64,000 nt of DNA from Nocardioides panacis (GTDB taxonomy: Bacteria > Actinomycetota > Actinomycetes > Propionibacteriales > Nocardioidaceae), in assembly GCF_019039255.1 (NCBI RefSeq), contig NZ_CP077062.1:3038001-3102000 (forward strand). Reading direction: 5' to 3'. The translations under genes and the position numbers were made by a program. Positions 37,485-54,526 of this stretch are shown here, piece by piece. Numbering within the stretch: position 1 is the first letter of the stretch; each line of letters starts with the position of its first letter. Below the pieces are notes generated by a model that did no database searches, was not told the origin of the DNA, and worked only from the letters and a program-made list of their open reading frames with translations.

Positions 37485-38669
37485 TCAGGCGTCGAAGGTG
37501 GTGAGCACGGCGCCGGCGAGCACCTTGGCGCCCACCCCGATGGCCCGCTCGTCGATGTGCAGGTCGCCCTGGTGCAGGTCGTAGGTGCGGCCGCCCGGCG
37601 TGCGGGTGCCCAGCCGGCCCATCGCGCCCGGGATGTCCTCGAGGTACCACGCGAAGTCCTCGCCACCGAGGCTCTGCGGGGTGGACACCTCGCCGTCCTC
37701 GCCGAGGACCGCGTGCACGGCGCCCGCGAGCAGGGCGGTCGAGAATGGCTCGTTGACGACCGGCGGGACGCCCCGGACGTAGGTGACCTCCGCCCCGACG
37801 CCGTACGGCGCCAGGATCTGCCCGATCAGCCCGCGGACCAGGTCCTCGGCGTCGGCCCAGGCGACCGCGTCCAGCATCCGCAGGGTGCCGGCGCACTCGC
37901 CGGAGGCCGGGATGACGTTCTTCGCCGACCCGGCCCGGACCACGCCCCACACCAGGCTGGCGCCGGCCCGCGGGTCGAGGCGGCGGGACAGCGCGCCGGG
38001 CAGCTCGGTGACGAGCTTGCCGAGCGCGTAGGTCAGGTCCTCGGTGAGGTGCGGGCGGGAGGTGTGCCCGCCGCGGCCGGTCAGCCGGACGGTGAGCGCG
38101 TCGGCGGCCCCGGTCAGCGGACCGACCCGCAGCCCGACCCGGCCGACGTCGATGGTGGGGTCGCAGTGCAGCCCGTAGACGTGGCCGACGCCCTCGAGGG
38201 CGCCCGCGGCGATCACCTCCAGCGCGCCGCCGGGCATGACCTCCTCGGCGGGCTGGAACAGCAGGCGGACCCGTCCGGCCAGCGGCGACTGCTCGTGGGC
38301 CCGGGCCAGCGCGATGCCGGCGCCGACCAGGGCCGAGGTGTGCACGTCGTGGCCGCAGGCGTGCGCGACGCCGTCCGCGGTGCTGACCCACGGCTCGCCG
38401 CCCCGGTCGTCGACCGGGAGGCCGTCGAGGTCGGCACGCAGCGCCACCATCGGGCCGTCCGCGGCGCCCAGCTCGGCGAGCAGCCCGGACTTGGGCAGCA
38501 GCTGCACGTCCAGACCGGCGCGCTCCAGCCGTTCGGCGATCAGCGCCGTGGTGCGGGTCTCCTGCCAGGCCAGCTCCGGGTGGGCGTGCAGGTCGCGCCG
38601 GAGCGCCACCAGCTCCTCCTCCAGGGCGTCGACGGCGTCGATGCTGAGACGGAGAGGGGAGGGGGGCAT
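37485..38669 (-). CDS. M20-family amidohydrolase
   Basis: 394 residues, zinc-dependent peptidase/aminoacylase fold related to hippurate hydrolases and IAA-amino acid hydrolases. Metal ligands in VALRADLDGLP, HACGHDVHTSALVGAG, FQPAEEVMPGG (catalytic Glu pair) and the late SLGGEDFAWYLEDIPG; lid-domain His in GRGGHTSRPH. It hydrolyses an N-acyl amino acid or similar amide. ATG with TAACGT 8 nt upstream. It precedes the BMP gene by 177 bp and has no evident tie to it. Confidence 0.88.
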   Translation of the reverse strand: MPPSPLRLSIDAVDALEEELVALRRDLHAHPELAWQETRTTALIAERLERAGLDVQLLPKSGLLAELGAADGPMVALRADLDGLPVDDRGGEPWVSTADGVAHACGHDVHTSALVGAGIALARAHEQSPLAGRVRLLFQPAEEVMPGGALEVIAAGALEGVGHVYGLHCDPTIDVGRVGLRVGPLTGAADALTVRLTGRGGHTSRPHLTEDLTYALGKLVTELPGALSRRLDPRAGASLVWGVVRAGSAKNVIPASGECAGTLRMLDAVAWADAEDLVRGLIGQILAPYGVGAEVTYVRGVPPVVNEPFSTALLAGAVHAVLGEDGEVSTPQSLGGEDFAWYLEDIPGAMGRLGTRTPGGRTYDLHQGDLHIDERAIGVGAKVLAGAVLTTFDA

Positions 38670-38683
38670 GTGAGCAGACGTTA
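38670..38683 (-). promoter_or_regulatory. -10 element of leaderless amidohydrolase promoter
   Basis: TAACGT on the minus strand (38678-38683), 8 nt before ATG 38669. Confidence 0.4.
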
Positions 38684-38754
38684 CCGGAGCGGACGCGCAC
38701 GAATGGGGGCGGACCACCGTCGCGGCGGCCCGCCCCACGGTTCGTGCGCAGTGG

Positions 38755-40995
38755 TTACTTGGCGAACGCGTAGAGCACCGAGTGCGCCACCCCGCCCAGG
38801 TCCAGCGTCGCCGAGTGGTCACCCTTGGCGACCGCCCTGCCCGGGCTGTAGCTGACCGTGACGGTCACCGACCCGGTCGCGGGCACGACGACCGACGCCG
38901 GTGAGGCGCTGAACGCGTCGTCGCCCTTGACCGTCAACGGCAGCTTCTGGGCGACACCGGTGAGGCCGGTCAGCGTGAGGGTCCGGCTCAGCGCCTTGCC
39001 GCTCCCGGACGGCACCGCACCGAACGAGGTGCTGACCGAGGAGAGCGCGACCTCGGCGGTGACCGCCGCGTCGACGTCCTCGAGCCCGGCGCCGATGACC
39101 ACCGGGTCGGTCTCCTCCTTGCCCAGCACCTTGTAGTTGTCCAGCACACCCTGCTTGGCGGTGTTGGTGATCGCCGAACGGACCTGCCACGCGTCCCACA
39201 GCGGGTGGGCCTGGAGGACCACGGCCGCCGTGCCGGCGAGGTGCGGGCTGGCCATCGACGTACCGGAGAAGAACGCCCAGCAGCCGTCGGGGTTCGTCCC
39301 CGCCTCGCAGAAGCTGCTCGGGATCGAGGACAGCACGTTGACACCGGGCGCCACCACGTCGGGCTTGACCCGGAAGTCCACGTCGGTCGGACCCTGGCTG
39401 GAGAAGCCGGCCATGATGTCGCTGTTCGCGGTCTGGACGTAGCTCCTGTCCGTCCCGATGGTGGTCGCGCCGCCCGCAGCGGCGATGCCGGTGAGCGCCG
39501 CCTTGTCGGCGAGGCCCGCCATCACGGCCGGCAGCTTCGTCGGGAAGGCCGCGTCGGCTGCCATCGCCGTCGGGTCGCCCGCGACGTTGTTCACCACGAT
39601 GACGGCGGTGGCCTTCTGGGCCTCCGCGACGGCCACCTTGTTGCCGAAGGTGCAGTCACCGCGGGACACGAGGGCGATGTTCCCTGCCACCGAGGCCGGG
39701 TAGCTCCCCGTGGCGCAGCCGAGTCCCAGGTCTCCGGCCGCGGTCGGCTTCGCGGCGACCAGCACGCCGCTCAGCGGGGTCATCGGCGTCGTGAAGTCAC
39801 CGGCAGCCGTCTCGAAGCGGGACGCTCCCGACGTGACCGGGACACTGATGAAGTGCCCCACAGATGCGGCGCCGGCGGTCAACGCCCGCTCCGCCGACCC
39901 GGGCGACCCGACCGTGTAGTGGCCCGGGCCGTCGTTGCCGGCCGAGACCGCGACGACGATGCCGGCGCGGTCGAGGTTGTCGACCGCGACGGTCAGCAGG
40001 TCCTGGTTGCCGTGGGCGTTGCCGCCCAGGCTCATGTTGATGACGTCCATGCCGTCCTCCGCCGCCGCCTGGAGGGCGTTGAGGATGTCCTCGCTGCGGG
40101 CGTCGGTGATGTCGCCGGGGAAGACGTTGTAGCTGCCGAGCAGCGCGCCGGGGGCGACGCCGCTCGGGTCGTAGGTGATGTCGACGCCGTCGATGCTGGC
40201 GGGGGTACGCGCGTCGCAGGCGATCGTGCCGGCGACGTGGGTGCCGTGGTCCTGGACGGCCTTCGCGTCGTACCCGAGGCCGGCCGCCTTGTTCGCGAAC
40301 ACCCGGGCGACGATCACCTTGTTGTTGGTGTACGCGCGGTTGCCGAGCTGCGTGGTCGCCGGGAAGCCCTGCTGTCCGAAGCACGGGTGGGTCACGTCGA
40401 TGCCGGTGTCGACGACGCCGACCTTGATCCCGTGCCCTGCGTTGACGGCGCCACCGTCCCGCACACCGAGGGCGGGGCTGCCGGCCGCGGCCCAGCCGGC
40501 CATCGCGTCGATCAGGGACAGGTCGGGGTCGTCTGCCGTCGGCGAGTAGGAGCCCTGGTAGCCGACGGAGGTGACACCCGGACCGGAGCGCAGGGTGCTC
40601 AGCGACGTGCCGTTCAGCCGGACGGCCACCGCGTTGACGGCCACGTCGTACTCGCCGGTGACCTTGGCGGACGGGGCGTTCTTCTTCAGCCACTGCTTGA
40701 AGGTGTTGCGCTGGTCGACCAGGAGCGCGCGCTCGCTCTTCACGGCGGTGCTGCCGAAGTCGATCTTGCGTCCCTTTGCGGGAGCGGTCCGGGCATCGGT
40801 GGCGAGCGGGGCGCGCGAGAGCCCGACGACGGCGCTGCTGCTGTCCACTCCCGTCGGGGCGACCGTGTCACTGTTCGGGTTGCGCCCCGACGAGGCCGGC
40901 GCGGCGGAGGCGTCGAACCCGCCCGTCACGCCGAGGGTGAGGGCCGCACCGGCGGCCAGCAGGGCAAGGCTTCGGCGTTGTCTCGAGGTGGGCAC
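38755..40995 (-). CDS. Secreted subtilisin-like serine protease (S8) with PA domain
   Basis: 746 residues. Signal peptide (RRSLALLAAGAALTLGVTGG), an inhibitor-like propeptide (about 60-150, NTFKQWLKKNAPSAKVTGEY, ending in a VTSVGYQ-type segment), then the catalytic domain: Asp in VGVVDTGIDVTHP, His in DHGTHVAGTI, Asn in VSAGNDGPG, Ser in FSGTSMASPHLAG. A protease-associated domain is inserted before the Ser block (YPASVAGNIALVSRGDCTFG). C-terminal beta domain (TLTLTGLTGVAQKLPLTV) resembles fibronectin-like Fn3-type tails. All triad residues present, so an active extracellular protease. GTG with GGAGAG upstream. Confidence 0.93.
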   Translation of the reverse strand: MPTSRQRRSLALLAAGAALTLGVTGGFDASAAPASSGRNPNSDTVAPTGVDSSSAVVGLSRAPLATDARTAPAKGRKIDFGSTAVKSERALLVDQRNTFKQWLKKNAPSAKVTGEYDVAVNAVAVRLNGTSLSTLRSGPGVTSVGYQGSYSPTADDPDLSLIDAMAGWAAAGSPALGVRDGGAVNAGHGIKVGVVDTGIDVTHPCFGQQGFPATTQLGNRAYTNNKVIVARVFANKAAGLGYDAKAVQDHGTHVAGTIACDARTPASIDGVDITYDPSGVAPGALLGSYNVFPGDITDARSEDILNALQAAAEDGMDVINMSLGGNAHGNQDLLTVAVDNLDRAGIVVAVSAGNDGPGHYTVGSPGSAERALTAGAASVGHFISVPVTSGASRFETAAGDFTTPMTPLSGVLVAAKPTAAGDLGLGCATGSYPASVAGNIALVSRGDCTFGNKVAVAEAQKATAVIVVNNVAGDPTAMAADAAFPTKLPAVMAGLADKAALTGIAAAGGATTIGTDRSYVQTANSDIMAGFSSQGPTDVDFRVKPDVVAPGVNVLSSIPSSFCEAGTNPDGCWAFFSGTSMASPHLAGTAAVVLQAHPLWDAWQVRSAITNTAKQGVLDNYKVLGKEETDPVVIGAGLEDVDAAVTAEVALSSVSTSFGAVPSGSGKALSRTLTLTGLTGVAQKLPLTVKGDDAFSASPASVVVPATGSVTVTVSYSPGRAVAKGDHSATLDLGGVAHSVLYAFAK

Positions 40996-41114
40996 GTCTC
41001 TCCAGAGGGCTCGCGAGCGCCGTCGGCGCTGGGTCGTGGTCGGAACGTAGCCCCTCGCACCCTGTGAGCGGTAGATCCTGCTGTGAGCCAGATGTCCGCC
41101 GAGAGACTTTTTTG

Positions 41115-42740
<1,626 letters not shown>

Positions 42741-42752
42741 GCCCGAACAGTA
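42741..42752 (-). promoter_or_regulatory. -10 element of leaderless mutase promoter
   Basis: TACTGT on the minus strand (42747-42752), 6 nt before ATG 42740. Confidence 0.45.
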
Positions 42753-42838
42753 CGGCGACCGGTCCTCGCCGCGCACCGTGAACATTCCCACTCCCCCGGT
42801 GCACCGGGTGGTGTGGTGCGGGGTGCGAGGATCGGCGG

Positions 42839-44248
42839 GTGACTCTGGAGACCGCCGTGGAGCGGGTGGAGCGGGCGCTGGCCCGGGCCGACGAGGTGGA
42901 CGGGATGGTCGCGGCGGTGTGCACGCCCGACCCGGCGGCGCGGACCCGGGCGCGGGAGCGGGACGCGGAGACCCGCGAGGGTCGCTCCCGCGGGCCCCTG
43001 CACGGGTGGCCGGTGCTGGTGAAGGACAACGTCGACACCGCGGACCTGCCCACCACGGCCGGCTCCCTGGCCCTGGCCGCGCAGCCGAACCCGGCCCGCG
43101 ACGCGGCCCTGGTGACCCGGCTCCGCGAGGCCGGCCTGGTCGTCCTGGGCAAGGCCAACCTCAGCGAGTGGGCGAACATCCGGGACGAGGGCTCGGCGTC
43201 CGGGTGGAGCGGGTACGGCGGCCTGACCCGCAACCCGTACGCCCTGAACCGGTCCGCCGGCGGGTCGAGCTCGGGCAGCGGCGCCGCGGTGGCCGCCGGC
43301 ATCACGCCCCTCGCCGTGGGCACCGAGACGGACGGCTCGATCTCCTGCCCGGCCGCGTTCAACGGCTGCGTCGGGATCAAGCCGACGGTGGGCCTCGTGC
43401 CGACCGACGGGGTGGTGCCGATCTCCCGGTCCCAGGACTCCCCCGGCCCGATGGCGTCGACGGTGCGGGACGCGGCCGCGCTGCTCGGCGTGCTCGCCGG
43501 CAACGGCACCGACTACGCGTCGTACGCCGTGGACGGCCGGCTCGCCGGGAAGCGGATCGGCGTCCCGCGGGCGAGGTACTGGGGCTACAGCAGCCACGCC
43601 GACGGGCCGGCCGAGCGCGCGGTGCAGCTGCTGGCCCGGCAGGGCGCGACGATCGTGGACGGCACCGACCTCACCAGCATGGAGGAGTTCGACGGGCACG
43701 ACGAGCTGCTGGTGATGCTGGCCGAGCTGCGCAGCGGCCTGGAGGGCTACCTCGCCGGCCGGCCGGGCGACGGCCCCCGCACGCTCGCCGACGTGGTCGC
43801 CTGGAACCGCGCGCACGCCGACGTCGAGCTGCAGCACTTCGGCCAGTCCCTGTTCGAGCAGGCCCTGGAGGGGCCGGGCGTCGGGAGCCGGGAGTACGCC
43901 GAGGCCCGGGCCCGCTGCCTGCGGGCCGGACGCGACGACGGCATCGACGCGGTCCTCCGGGCCCACGACCTGGACGCGCTGGTCACCCCGTCCTACGGAC
44001 CCGCGGTCCCCATCGACCTGGTCAACCCGGAGGCGCACACGGGCTCCTGCACCACGCCGAGCGCGATCGCGGGCTACCCGCTGCTCACCGTGCCGTCGGG
44101 GCTGTCCGCCGGGCTGCCGGTCGCCGTCTCCTTCTGGGGTACGGCGGCCAGCGAGCCGACCCTGGTCGAGATCGCCGCGGGCTACGAGGCCGCGCGGGAC
44201 CGCGACACCGGGCCGCTGCCGGCGCCGACCTTCCCGACCTTCGTCTGA
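42839..44248 (+). CDS. Amidase (amidase-signature family)
   Basis: 469 residues with the Ser-cisSer-Lys triad: Lys in [12 protein letters not shown], cis-Ser in [18 protein letters not shown], nucleophile Ser in [20 protein letters not shown] with GIKPTVGLV following. Hydrolyses a carboxamide; it is closest in feel to stand-alone amidases rather than GatA, because the GatB and GatC genes are absent and the sequence lacks GatA-specific context. GTG with GAGGAT 6 nt upstream, leaderless. Convergent with a lipoprotein gene 12 bp away. Confidence 0.88.
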   Translation: MTLETAVERVERALARADEVDGMVAAVCTPDPAARTRARERDAETREGRSRGPLHGWPVLVKDNVDTADLPTTAGSLALAAQPNPARDAALVTRLREAGLVVLGKANLSEWANIRDEGSASGWSGYGGLTRNPYALNRSAGGSSSGSGAAVAAGITPLAVGTETDGSISCPAAFNGCVGIKPTVGLVPTDGVVPISRSQDSPGPMASTVRDAAALLGVLAGNGTDYASYAVDGRLAGKRIGVPRARYWGYSSHADGPAERAVQLLARQGATIVDGTDLTSMEEFDGHDELLVMLAELRSGLEGYLAGRPGDGPRTLADVVAWNRAHADVELQHFGQSLFEQALEGPGVGSREYAEARARCLRAGRDDGIDAVLRAHDLDALVTPSYGPAVPIDLVNPEAHTGSCTTPSAIAGYPLLTVPSGLSAGLPVAVSFWGTAASEPTLVEIAAGYEAARDRDTGPLPAPTFPTFV

Positions 44249-44260
44249 GGAGCGCTCCGG

Positions 44261-45260
44261 CTACTGCATCAGCGTCGCCGCGCTGGCGAGCAGCGCGGTG
44301 AGCTCGGGGGGTGACCCGCAGCGGCTTGCGGGCCGGGGTGTCCGGCGGGAAGTCCCCGACGACCGAGACCGCCTGCCCGTCCTTCGCGACGACGTAGCCG
44401 GTGCCGGGGATCGTGAACGCGGTGCCGGCGTCGATGCCGGGCACCGGCCGGCTGTCGAGGTACCTCTTCTGCGAGAGGAAGAACGGCCCGGCCTGGGTGT
44501 TGCTGTAGACGCCGACGGTGACCGTGCGGGGGTCCCGGGGCCCGGTCGCGAACGTGCACATCGCCGAGCGGTCCTTGTACTCCAGGGTCCGCGAGACACC
44601 GGCCGGTGCGCCGAGCACGCCGTCGACGGCCCGCTGGTCCAGACGGGAGCAGACGCCCTTGGTCTGGTCGTCGGTCTCCGGCGGGTCCGTGGGGACGCTG
44701 CGGGCGACCGCCGCGGCCACCGCGGTGACGTCCTCGAGCCGCGAGGCCTCGTCGCTGGGCTTCACGGCGAGCACCCGCGCCAGCGTGTTGCCGCGCAGGA
44801 ACGACACCGTGGTGAACCGGGCCAGGTCCGCGGCCCGCGCGGCGTCCCCGACCCCGTCGACCGGCTCGCCGGGCATCCGGGCCAGGTCGGCACGGGTGGC
44901 CGGGGCGCGCCCGACGCTGACCACGAACGTGTAGGAGTCGAACGAGACGCCGAACCCGCACTGGTCGACGAGGCCGCCGTACCCCTTGAGCGTGGTGAGC
45001 TGGCGGCTGGTCGGCTCACCGGCCTGCCCGGCGGCCCGGCGGACCTGCGCGGGCGTCGCCAGCGAGCAGACGTCGAGGGCGCTCAGCAGCGGCCCGGCCG
45101 ACACGGTCGGGGCGGTGCCGGTGGCCGGGGACGAGGCGGACGTCGCGGGGGTGGCACCGGCTCCGGCCGGGCGGTCGGTGCTCCCGGACGAGCAGCCGGA
45201 CAGCAGCAGCGCGAGCACGGCGACGAGGAGCAGACCGGTCGGGCGGTGACGGCGTGGCAC
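44261..45260 (-). CDS. DUF3558-like lipoprotein (frameshifted at its end)
   Basis: About 332 residues. Lipobox LLLSGC after LLLVAVLALLL, then a Ser/Thr/Pro/Ala linker. Two similar halves follow, each opening with a Cys motif (LDVCSLATPAQVRRAAG and KGVCSRLDQRAVDGVLG) and containing a later Cys (DQCGFGV; AMCTFA), as in DUF3558-type actinobacterial lipoproteins. Function unknown. The frame breaks at the six-G run 44306-44311; five restore VTPELTALLASAATLMQ and the stop at 44261. GTG start. Confidence 0.72.
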
Positions 45261-45384
45261 GAGGGCATCCCCCCTGGTCGAGACGGAGGATCACGGTAGC
45301 GCCCGCCCGCCGTCGTTTCGCGAAGGGCGCCGTGCGGTAATTGATCTCACAGGCCTCGCCGTACGTCGCGGTCCAGACCGCGGA

Positions 45385-45390
45385 TAGAGT
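45385..45390 (+). promoter_or_regulatory. Candidate -10 of the sdhCDAB operon
   Basis: TAGAGT, 51 bp before the sdhC GTG, leaving a leader of about 45 nt that carries GGAGG at 45430-45434. No clear -35. Confidence 0.35.
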
Positions 45391-45441
45391 GCTGAGGTTG
45401 CCCGTTCACCAGCTATGCATGTCGAGTTCGGAGGAATCGGA

Positions 45442-45819
45442 GTGGCTACCTCTCCGGCAGGAACGCTTTATCGGGGCCGTGAAGGCATGTGGAGTTGGGT
45501 CCTGCACCGGATCACCGGTGTCTCGATCTTCTTCTTCCTCTTCGCCCACGTCGTCGACACCGCCATGGTGCGGGTGTCGCCGGACGTCTACAACACGGCC
45601 GTCGAGACCTACAAGAACCCCATCGTCGGGGTGATGGAGGTCGGGCTCGTCGGCGCCGTCCTCTTCCACGGCCTCAACGGCGTGCGGATCATCCTGGTCG
45701 ACTTCTGGGAGAAGGGTCCGCGCTACCAGCGCCAGCTGACGTACGGCGTCGCCGGGCTGTTCGTGGTCCTCTTCGTGCCGTTCGTGATCCGGCACCTGTC
45801 GCACGTGTTCGGAGGCTGA
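45442..45819 (+). CDS. sdhC: Succinate dehydrogenase cytochrome b subunit
   Basis: Membrane anchor of complex II. 125 residues, three helices: SWVLHRITGVSIFFFLFAHV (haem/quinone HR and H motif), VGVMEVGLVGAVLFHGLNGV, and YGVAGLFVVLFVPFVI. RGREGMWSWVLHRITG is the family signature. GTG at 45442 is chosen for GGAGG at 7 nt; the in-frame ATG at 45415 has none. First of four genes. Confidence 0.92.
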   Translation: MATSPAGTLYRGREGMWSWVLHRITGVSIFFFLFAHVVDTAMVRVSPDVYNTAVETYKNPIVGVMEVGLVGAVLFHGLNGVRIILVDFWEKGPRYQRQLTYGVAGLFVVLFVPFVIRHLSHVFGG

Positions 45820-45822
45820 CCC

Positions 45823-46257
45823 ATGACCACGACCGCTCCCCAGATCGTCCCGCCGCGCTCGAGGTCCTCGCGCGGCAACTTCGAGCTGAACAGCTGGCTG
45901 TTCATGCGCGGCTCCGGCCTGCTGCTGCTCGTGCTCGTCTTCGGGCACCTGTTCGTCAACCTGATGCTCGGCGAGGGCATCACCCAGATCGACTTCGCGT
46001 TCGTCGCCGGCAAGTGGGCGAACCCGTTCTGGCAGGTCTGGGACCTCGCGATGCTCTGGCTGGCGATGCTGCACGGCTGCAACGGCCTGCGCACGATCAT
46101 CAACGACTACGCAGCCAAGCCGAACTCCCGGTTCGCGCTGAAGACGCTGCTCTACTTCGGGACCGCCGTGGTCATCGTGCTCGGCACGCTGGTGATCTTC
46201 ACCTTCGACCCGTGCATCGACCCGAAGTCCACTCTCGACGTCTGCACGATGAAGTGA
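45823..46257 (+). CDS. sdhD: Succinate dehydrogenase membrane anchor subunit
   Basis: 144 residues, three helices: WLFMRGSGLLLLVLVFGHLF (haem His), AMLWLAMLHGCNGLRTIIND (second His) and LLYFGTAVVIVLGTLVIFTF. Pairs with SdhC to bind haem b and quinone. Three bp after sdhC. Confidence 0.92.
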   Translation: MTTTAPQIVPPRSRSSRGNFELNSWLFMRGSGLLLLVLVFGHLFVNLMLGEGITQIDFAFVAGKWANPFWQVWDLAMLWLAMLHGCNGLRTIINDYAAKPNSRFALKTLLYFGTAVVIVLGTLVIFTFDPCIDPKSTLDVCTMK

Positions 46258-46268
46258 GGCACTGACCC

Positions 46269-48002
46269 ATGGTCCAGCAGCACAAGTACGACGTCGTGAT
46301 CGTCGGAGCCGGCGGCGCCGGCATGCGTGCGGCCCTCGAGTCGGGCAAGCGCACGCGTACGGCGGTCCTCACCAAGCTCTACCCGACCCGGTCCCACACC
46401 GGCGCTGCGCAGGGCGGCATGTGCGCCGCCCTCGCCAACGTCGAGGAGGACAACTGGGAGTGGCACACCTTCGACACCGTCAAGGGCGGTGACTACCTGG
46501 TCGACCAGGACGCCGCGGAGGTGATGGCCAAGGAGGCCATCGACGCGGTCCTCGACCTGGAGAAGATGGGCCTGCCCTTCAACCGCACCGACGAGGGCAA
46601 GATCGACCAGCGCCGGTTCGGCGGCCACACGCGCAACCACGGCGAGGCCGCCGTACGTCGCTCGTGCTTCGCCGCGGACCGCACCGGCCACATGATCCTG
46701 CAGACGCTCTACCAGCAGTGCATCAAGCACGACGTGGAGTTCTACAACGAGTTCTACGTGCTGGACATGTGCATGACCGACGGCCGGGTCAGCGGCGTGG
46801 TCGCCTACGAGCTGGCCACCGGCGAGATCCACGTCTTCAACGCCAAGTCGGTCATCTTCGCGACCGGCGGCTTCGGCAAGGTCTTCCGCACCACGTCCAA
46901 CGCGCACACGCTCACCGGTGACGGCATGGGCATCGTGTGGCGCAAGGGCCTCCCGCTCGAGGACATGGAGTTCTTCCAGTTCCACCCGACCGGCCTGGCC
47001 GGGCTCGGCGTGCTGCTCTCGGAGGCGGCCCGCGGCGAGGGCGGGATCCTGCGCAACAGCGAGAACGAGCGCTTCATGGAGCGCTACGCCCCCACCATCA
47101 AGGACCTCGCGCCGCGCGACATGGTCGCCCGGGCGATGGCCAACGAGGTGCGCGAGGGACGCGGGTCCGGGCCGGACAAGGCCTACGTCTACCTCGACCT
47201 GACGCACCTGCCGCGCGAGCAGATCGACGCGAAGCTCCCCGACATCACGGAGTTCGCCCGGACCTACCTCGGCGTGGAGCCCTACACCGAGATGATCCCG
47301 GTGTTCCCGACCGCGCACTACGCGATGGGCGGCGTCCCGACCAACATCAAGGGCGAGGCGCTGGCCGACAACCACACCGTCATCCCCGGCCTGTACGCCG
47401 CCGGCGAGGTGGCCTGCGTGTCGGTGCACGGCGCGAACCGGCTGGGCACCAACTCGCTGCTGGACATCAACGTCTTCGGCCGTCGCGCGGGCACCTACGC
47501 CGCGGACTACGCCTTGGGCACGGACTACGACGAGCTCCCGGAGAACCCGGAGGCCATGGTCGTGGAGATGATCGAGCAGATGCGCGACGCGGGCGGCTCG
47601 GAGCGGGTGGCGGCGATCCGCCAGGAGCTCCAGGCCACGATGGACATCAACGCGCAGGTCTACCGCACCGAGGGGTCGCTGAAGCAGGCGCTCTCCGACC
47701 TCGAGGGCCTCAAGGCGCGCTACGCCAACGTGTCGGTCCAGGACAAGGGCAAGCGGTTCAACACCGACCTGCTGGAGGCCATCGAGCTGGGCTTCCTGCT
47801 CGACCTGGCCGAGGTGCTGGTCACCTCGGCGCTGGCCCGCAACGAGTCGCGCGGCGGTCACTTCCGCGAGGACTACGCCACCCGCGACGACGTGAACTTC
47901 ATGCGTCACACGATGGCCTACCGCAACGAGGACGGCAGCATCCGGCTCGACTACAAGCCGGTCATCGAGACGCGCTACAAGCCGATGGAGCGGAAGTACT
48001 GA
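46269..48002 (+). CDS. sdhA: Succinate dehydrogenase flavoprotein subunit
   Basis: Oxidises succinate to fumarate; 577 residues with covalent [17 protein letters not shown] (FAD Rossmann), [17 protein letters not shown] (His that carries FAD), [20 protein letters not shown], catalytic region FHPTGLAG and [20 protein letters not shown], and [13 protein letters not shown]. All expected residues visible. ATG 11 bp after sdhD. Confidence 0.96.
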   Translation: MVQQHKYDVVIVGAGGAGMRAALESGKRTRTAVLTKLYPTRSHTGAAQGGMCAALANVEEDNWEWHTFDTVKGGDYLVDQDAAEVMAKEAIDAVLDLEKMGLPFNRTDEGKIDQRRFGGHTRNHGEAAVRRSCFAADRTGHMILQTLYQQCIKHDVEFYNEFYVLDMCMTDGRVSGVVAYELATGEIHVFNAKSVIFATGGFGKVFRTTSNAHTLTGDGMGIVWRKGLPLEDMEFFQFHPTGLAGLGVLLSEAARGEGGILRNSENERFMERYAPTIKDLAPRDMVARAMANEVREGRGSGPDKAYVYLDLTHLPREQIDAKLPDITEFARTYLGVEPYTEMIPVFPTAHYAMGGVPTNIKGEALADNHTVIPGLYAAGEVACVSVHGANRLGTNSLLDINVFGRRAGTYAADYALGTDYDELPENPEAMVVEMIEQMRDAGGSERVAAIRQELQATMDINAQVYRTEGSLKQALSDLEGLKARYANVSVQDKGKRFNTDLLEAIELGFLLDLAEVLVTSALARNESRGGHFREDYATRDDVNFMRHTMAYRNEDGSIRLDYKPVIETRYKPMERKY

Positions 48003-48760
48003 TGAGCACCGACACCGCGACCGACACCCCCACCGGGCCGGCCCCGAGCACCACCACCATGACCGTCACGGTCAAGATCCTCCGCTACAACCCGGAGGTC
48101 TCCGAGGAGTCCAGGTGGGAGAGCTACCAGGTCACGGCCGAGCCGACCGACCGCGTGCTCGACGCCCTGCACAAGGTCAAGTGGGACCTGGACGGCTCGC
48201 TGACCTTCCGCCGCTCGTGCGCGCACGGCGTGTGCGGCTCGGACGCGATGCGGATCAACGGCAAGAACCGGCTGGCCTGCAAGACGCTCCTCAAGGACGT
48301 CAACCCCAGCCAGCCGATCACCGTGGAGCCGATCAAGGGCCTGCCGGTCCTCAAGGACCTCGTCGTCGACATGGAGCCGTTCTTCGCGGCCTACCGCTCG
48401 GTGATGCCGTTCCTGGTCACCACGGGCAACGAGCCGACCCGCGAGCGGATCCAGACCCAGGCCGACCGGGAGCGCTTCGACGACACCACCAAGTGCATCC
48501 TGTGCGCGGCGTGCACCACGTCGTGCCCGGTCTACTGGAGCGACGGGCAGTACTTCGGCCCGCAGGCGATCGTGGGCGCGCACCGGTTCATCTTCGACAG
48601 CCGGGACGAGGGCGGCGACCAGCGCCTGGAGATCCTCAACGACAAGGAGGGGGTGTGGCGCTGCCGCACCACCTTCAACTGCACCGAGGCCTGCCCGCGC
48701 GGCATCGAGGTCACCAAGGCGATCCAGGAAGTGAAGCGCGCGCTGATCTTCCGCCGCTGA
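48002..48760 (+). CDS. sdhB: Succinate dehydrogenase iron-sulfur subunit
   Basis: Electron transfer from SdhA to quinone. 252 residues. [2Fe-2S] ligands in RRSCAHGVCGSDAMRINGKN with LACKT; [4Fe-4S] and [3Fe-4S] ligands in CILCAACTTSCPVYW and CRTTFNCTEACPRGIEV. ATG overlaps the sdhA stop by one base, so translation is coupled. Confidence 0.96.
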   Translation: MSTDTATDTPTGPAPSTTTMTVTVKILRYNPEVSEESRWESYQVTAEPTDRVLDALHKVKWDLDGSLTFRRSCAHGVCGSDAMRINGKNRLACKTLLKDVNPSQPITVEPIKGLPVLKDLVVDMEPFFAAYRSVMPFLVTTGNEPTRERIQTQADRERFDDTTKCILCAACTTSCPVYWSDGQYFGPQAIVGAHRFIFDSRDEGGDQRLEILNDKEGVWRCRTTFNCTEACPRGIEVTKAIQEVKRALIFRR

Positions 48761-48786
48761 CGCCGTCCTCGGCACCGGCGCACCGG

Positions 48787-48812
48787 TCCCCGCTCCGTCC
48801 TCGGAGCGGGGA
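48787..48812 (+). terminator. Terminator of the sdhCDAB operon
   Basis: TCCCCGCTCC, 6-nt loop, GGAGCGGGGA: perfect 10-bp stem starting 27 bp past the sdhB stop. No T tract. Confidence 0.65.
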
Positions 48813-48862
48813 TCGTCGCGTTTCCGGGTCCGGCGGCTCCGTCCGGTGTGAGAATCGGCGGC

Positions 48863-49150
48863 ATGGAGGAGTACCAGCTCGAGGACGAGCAGCGCGAGAG
48901 GGCGGTCGCCTACCTCGAGCAGGAGCACGCCCGCGGCGTCTTCGACGACGTCGAGCTGGCCCGTCGTACGACGGAGGTGCGGGAGGCGAGGACCGTCGCG
49001 CAGCTGCTGGCCGCCACCGCCGACCCGGCCGTCGCGGCCCTCGAGCCGGCGCCGCGCGCGGTGCCGAGCAACCGCACCGCACTGGTCGCCGGGCTGCTGG
49101 TCGCGGTCCTGGTCGTGGTGCTGCTCGTGGCGGCGTCCCGGATCCTCTGA
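48863..49150 (+). CDS. Small DUF1707-type membrane protein
   Basis: 95 residues. N-terminal charged domain (EDEQRERAVAYLEQEHARGV, FDDVELARRTTEVREARTVA) matching DUF1707/SHOCT-like regions, followed by one C-terminal helix (TALVAGLLVAVLVVVLLVAA). Function unknown. ATG 48863 supported by GAGAAT 7 nt upstream. Convergent with the next gene. Confidence 0.75.
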   Translation: MEEYQLEDEQRERAVAYLEQEHARGVFDDVELARRTTEVREARTVAQLLAATADPAVAALEPAPRAVPSNRTALVAGLLVAVLVVVLLVAASRIL

Positions 49151-49163
49151 GGGAGGCGCTACG

Positions 49164-54452
<5,289 letters not shown>

Positions 54453-54526
54453 GGTCTGTGACTCTCGTCCATGCCCACAACGATAAGGGTTTGCAGAGGC
54501 GACCGTGACTGGGCAGGGTGGGCGCG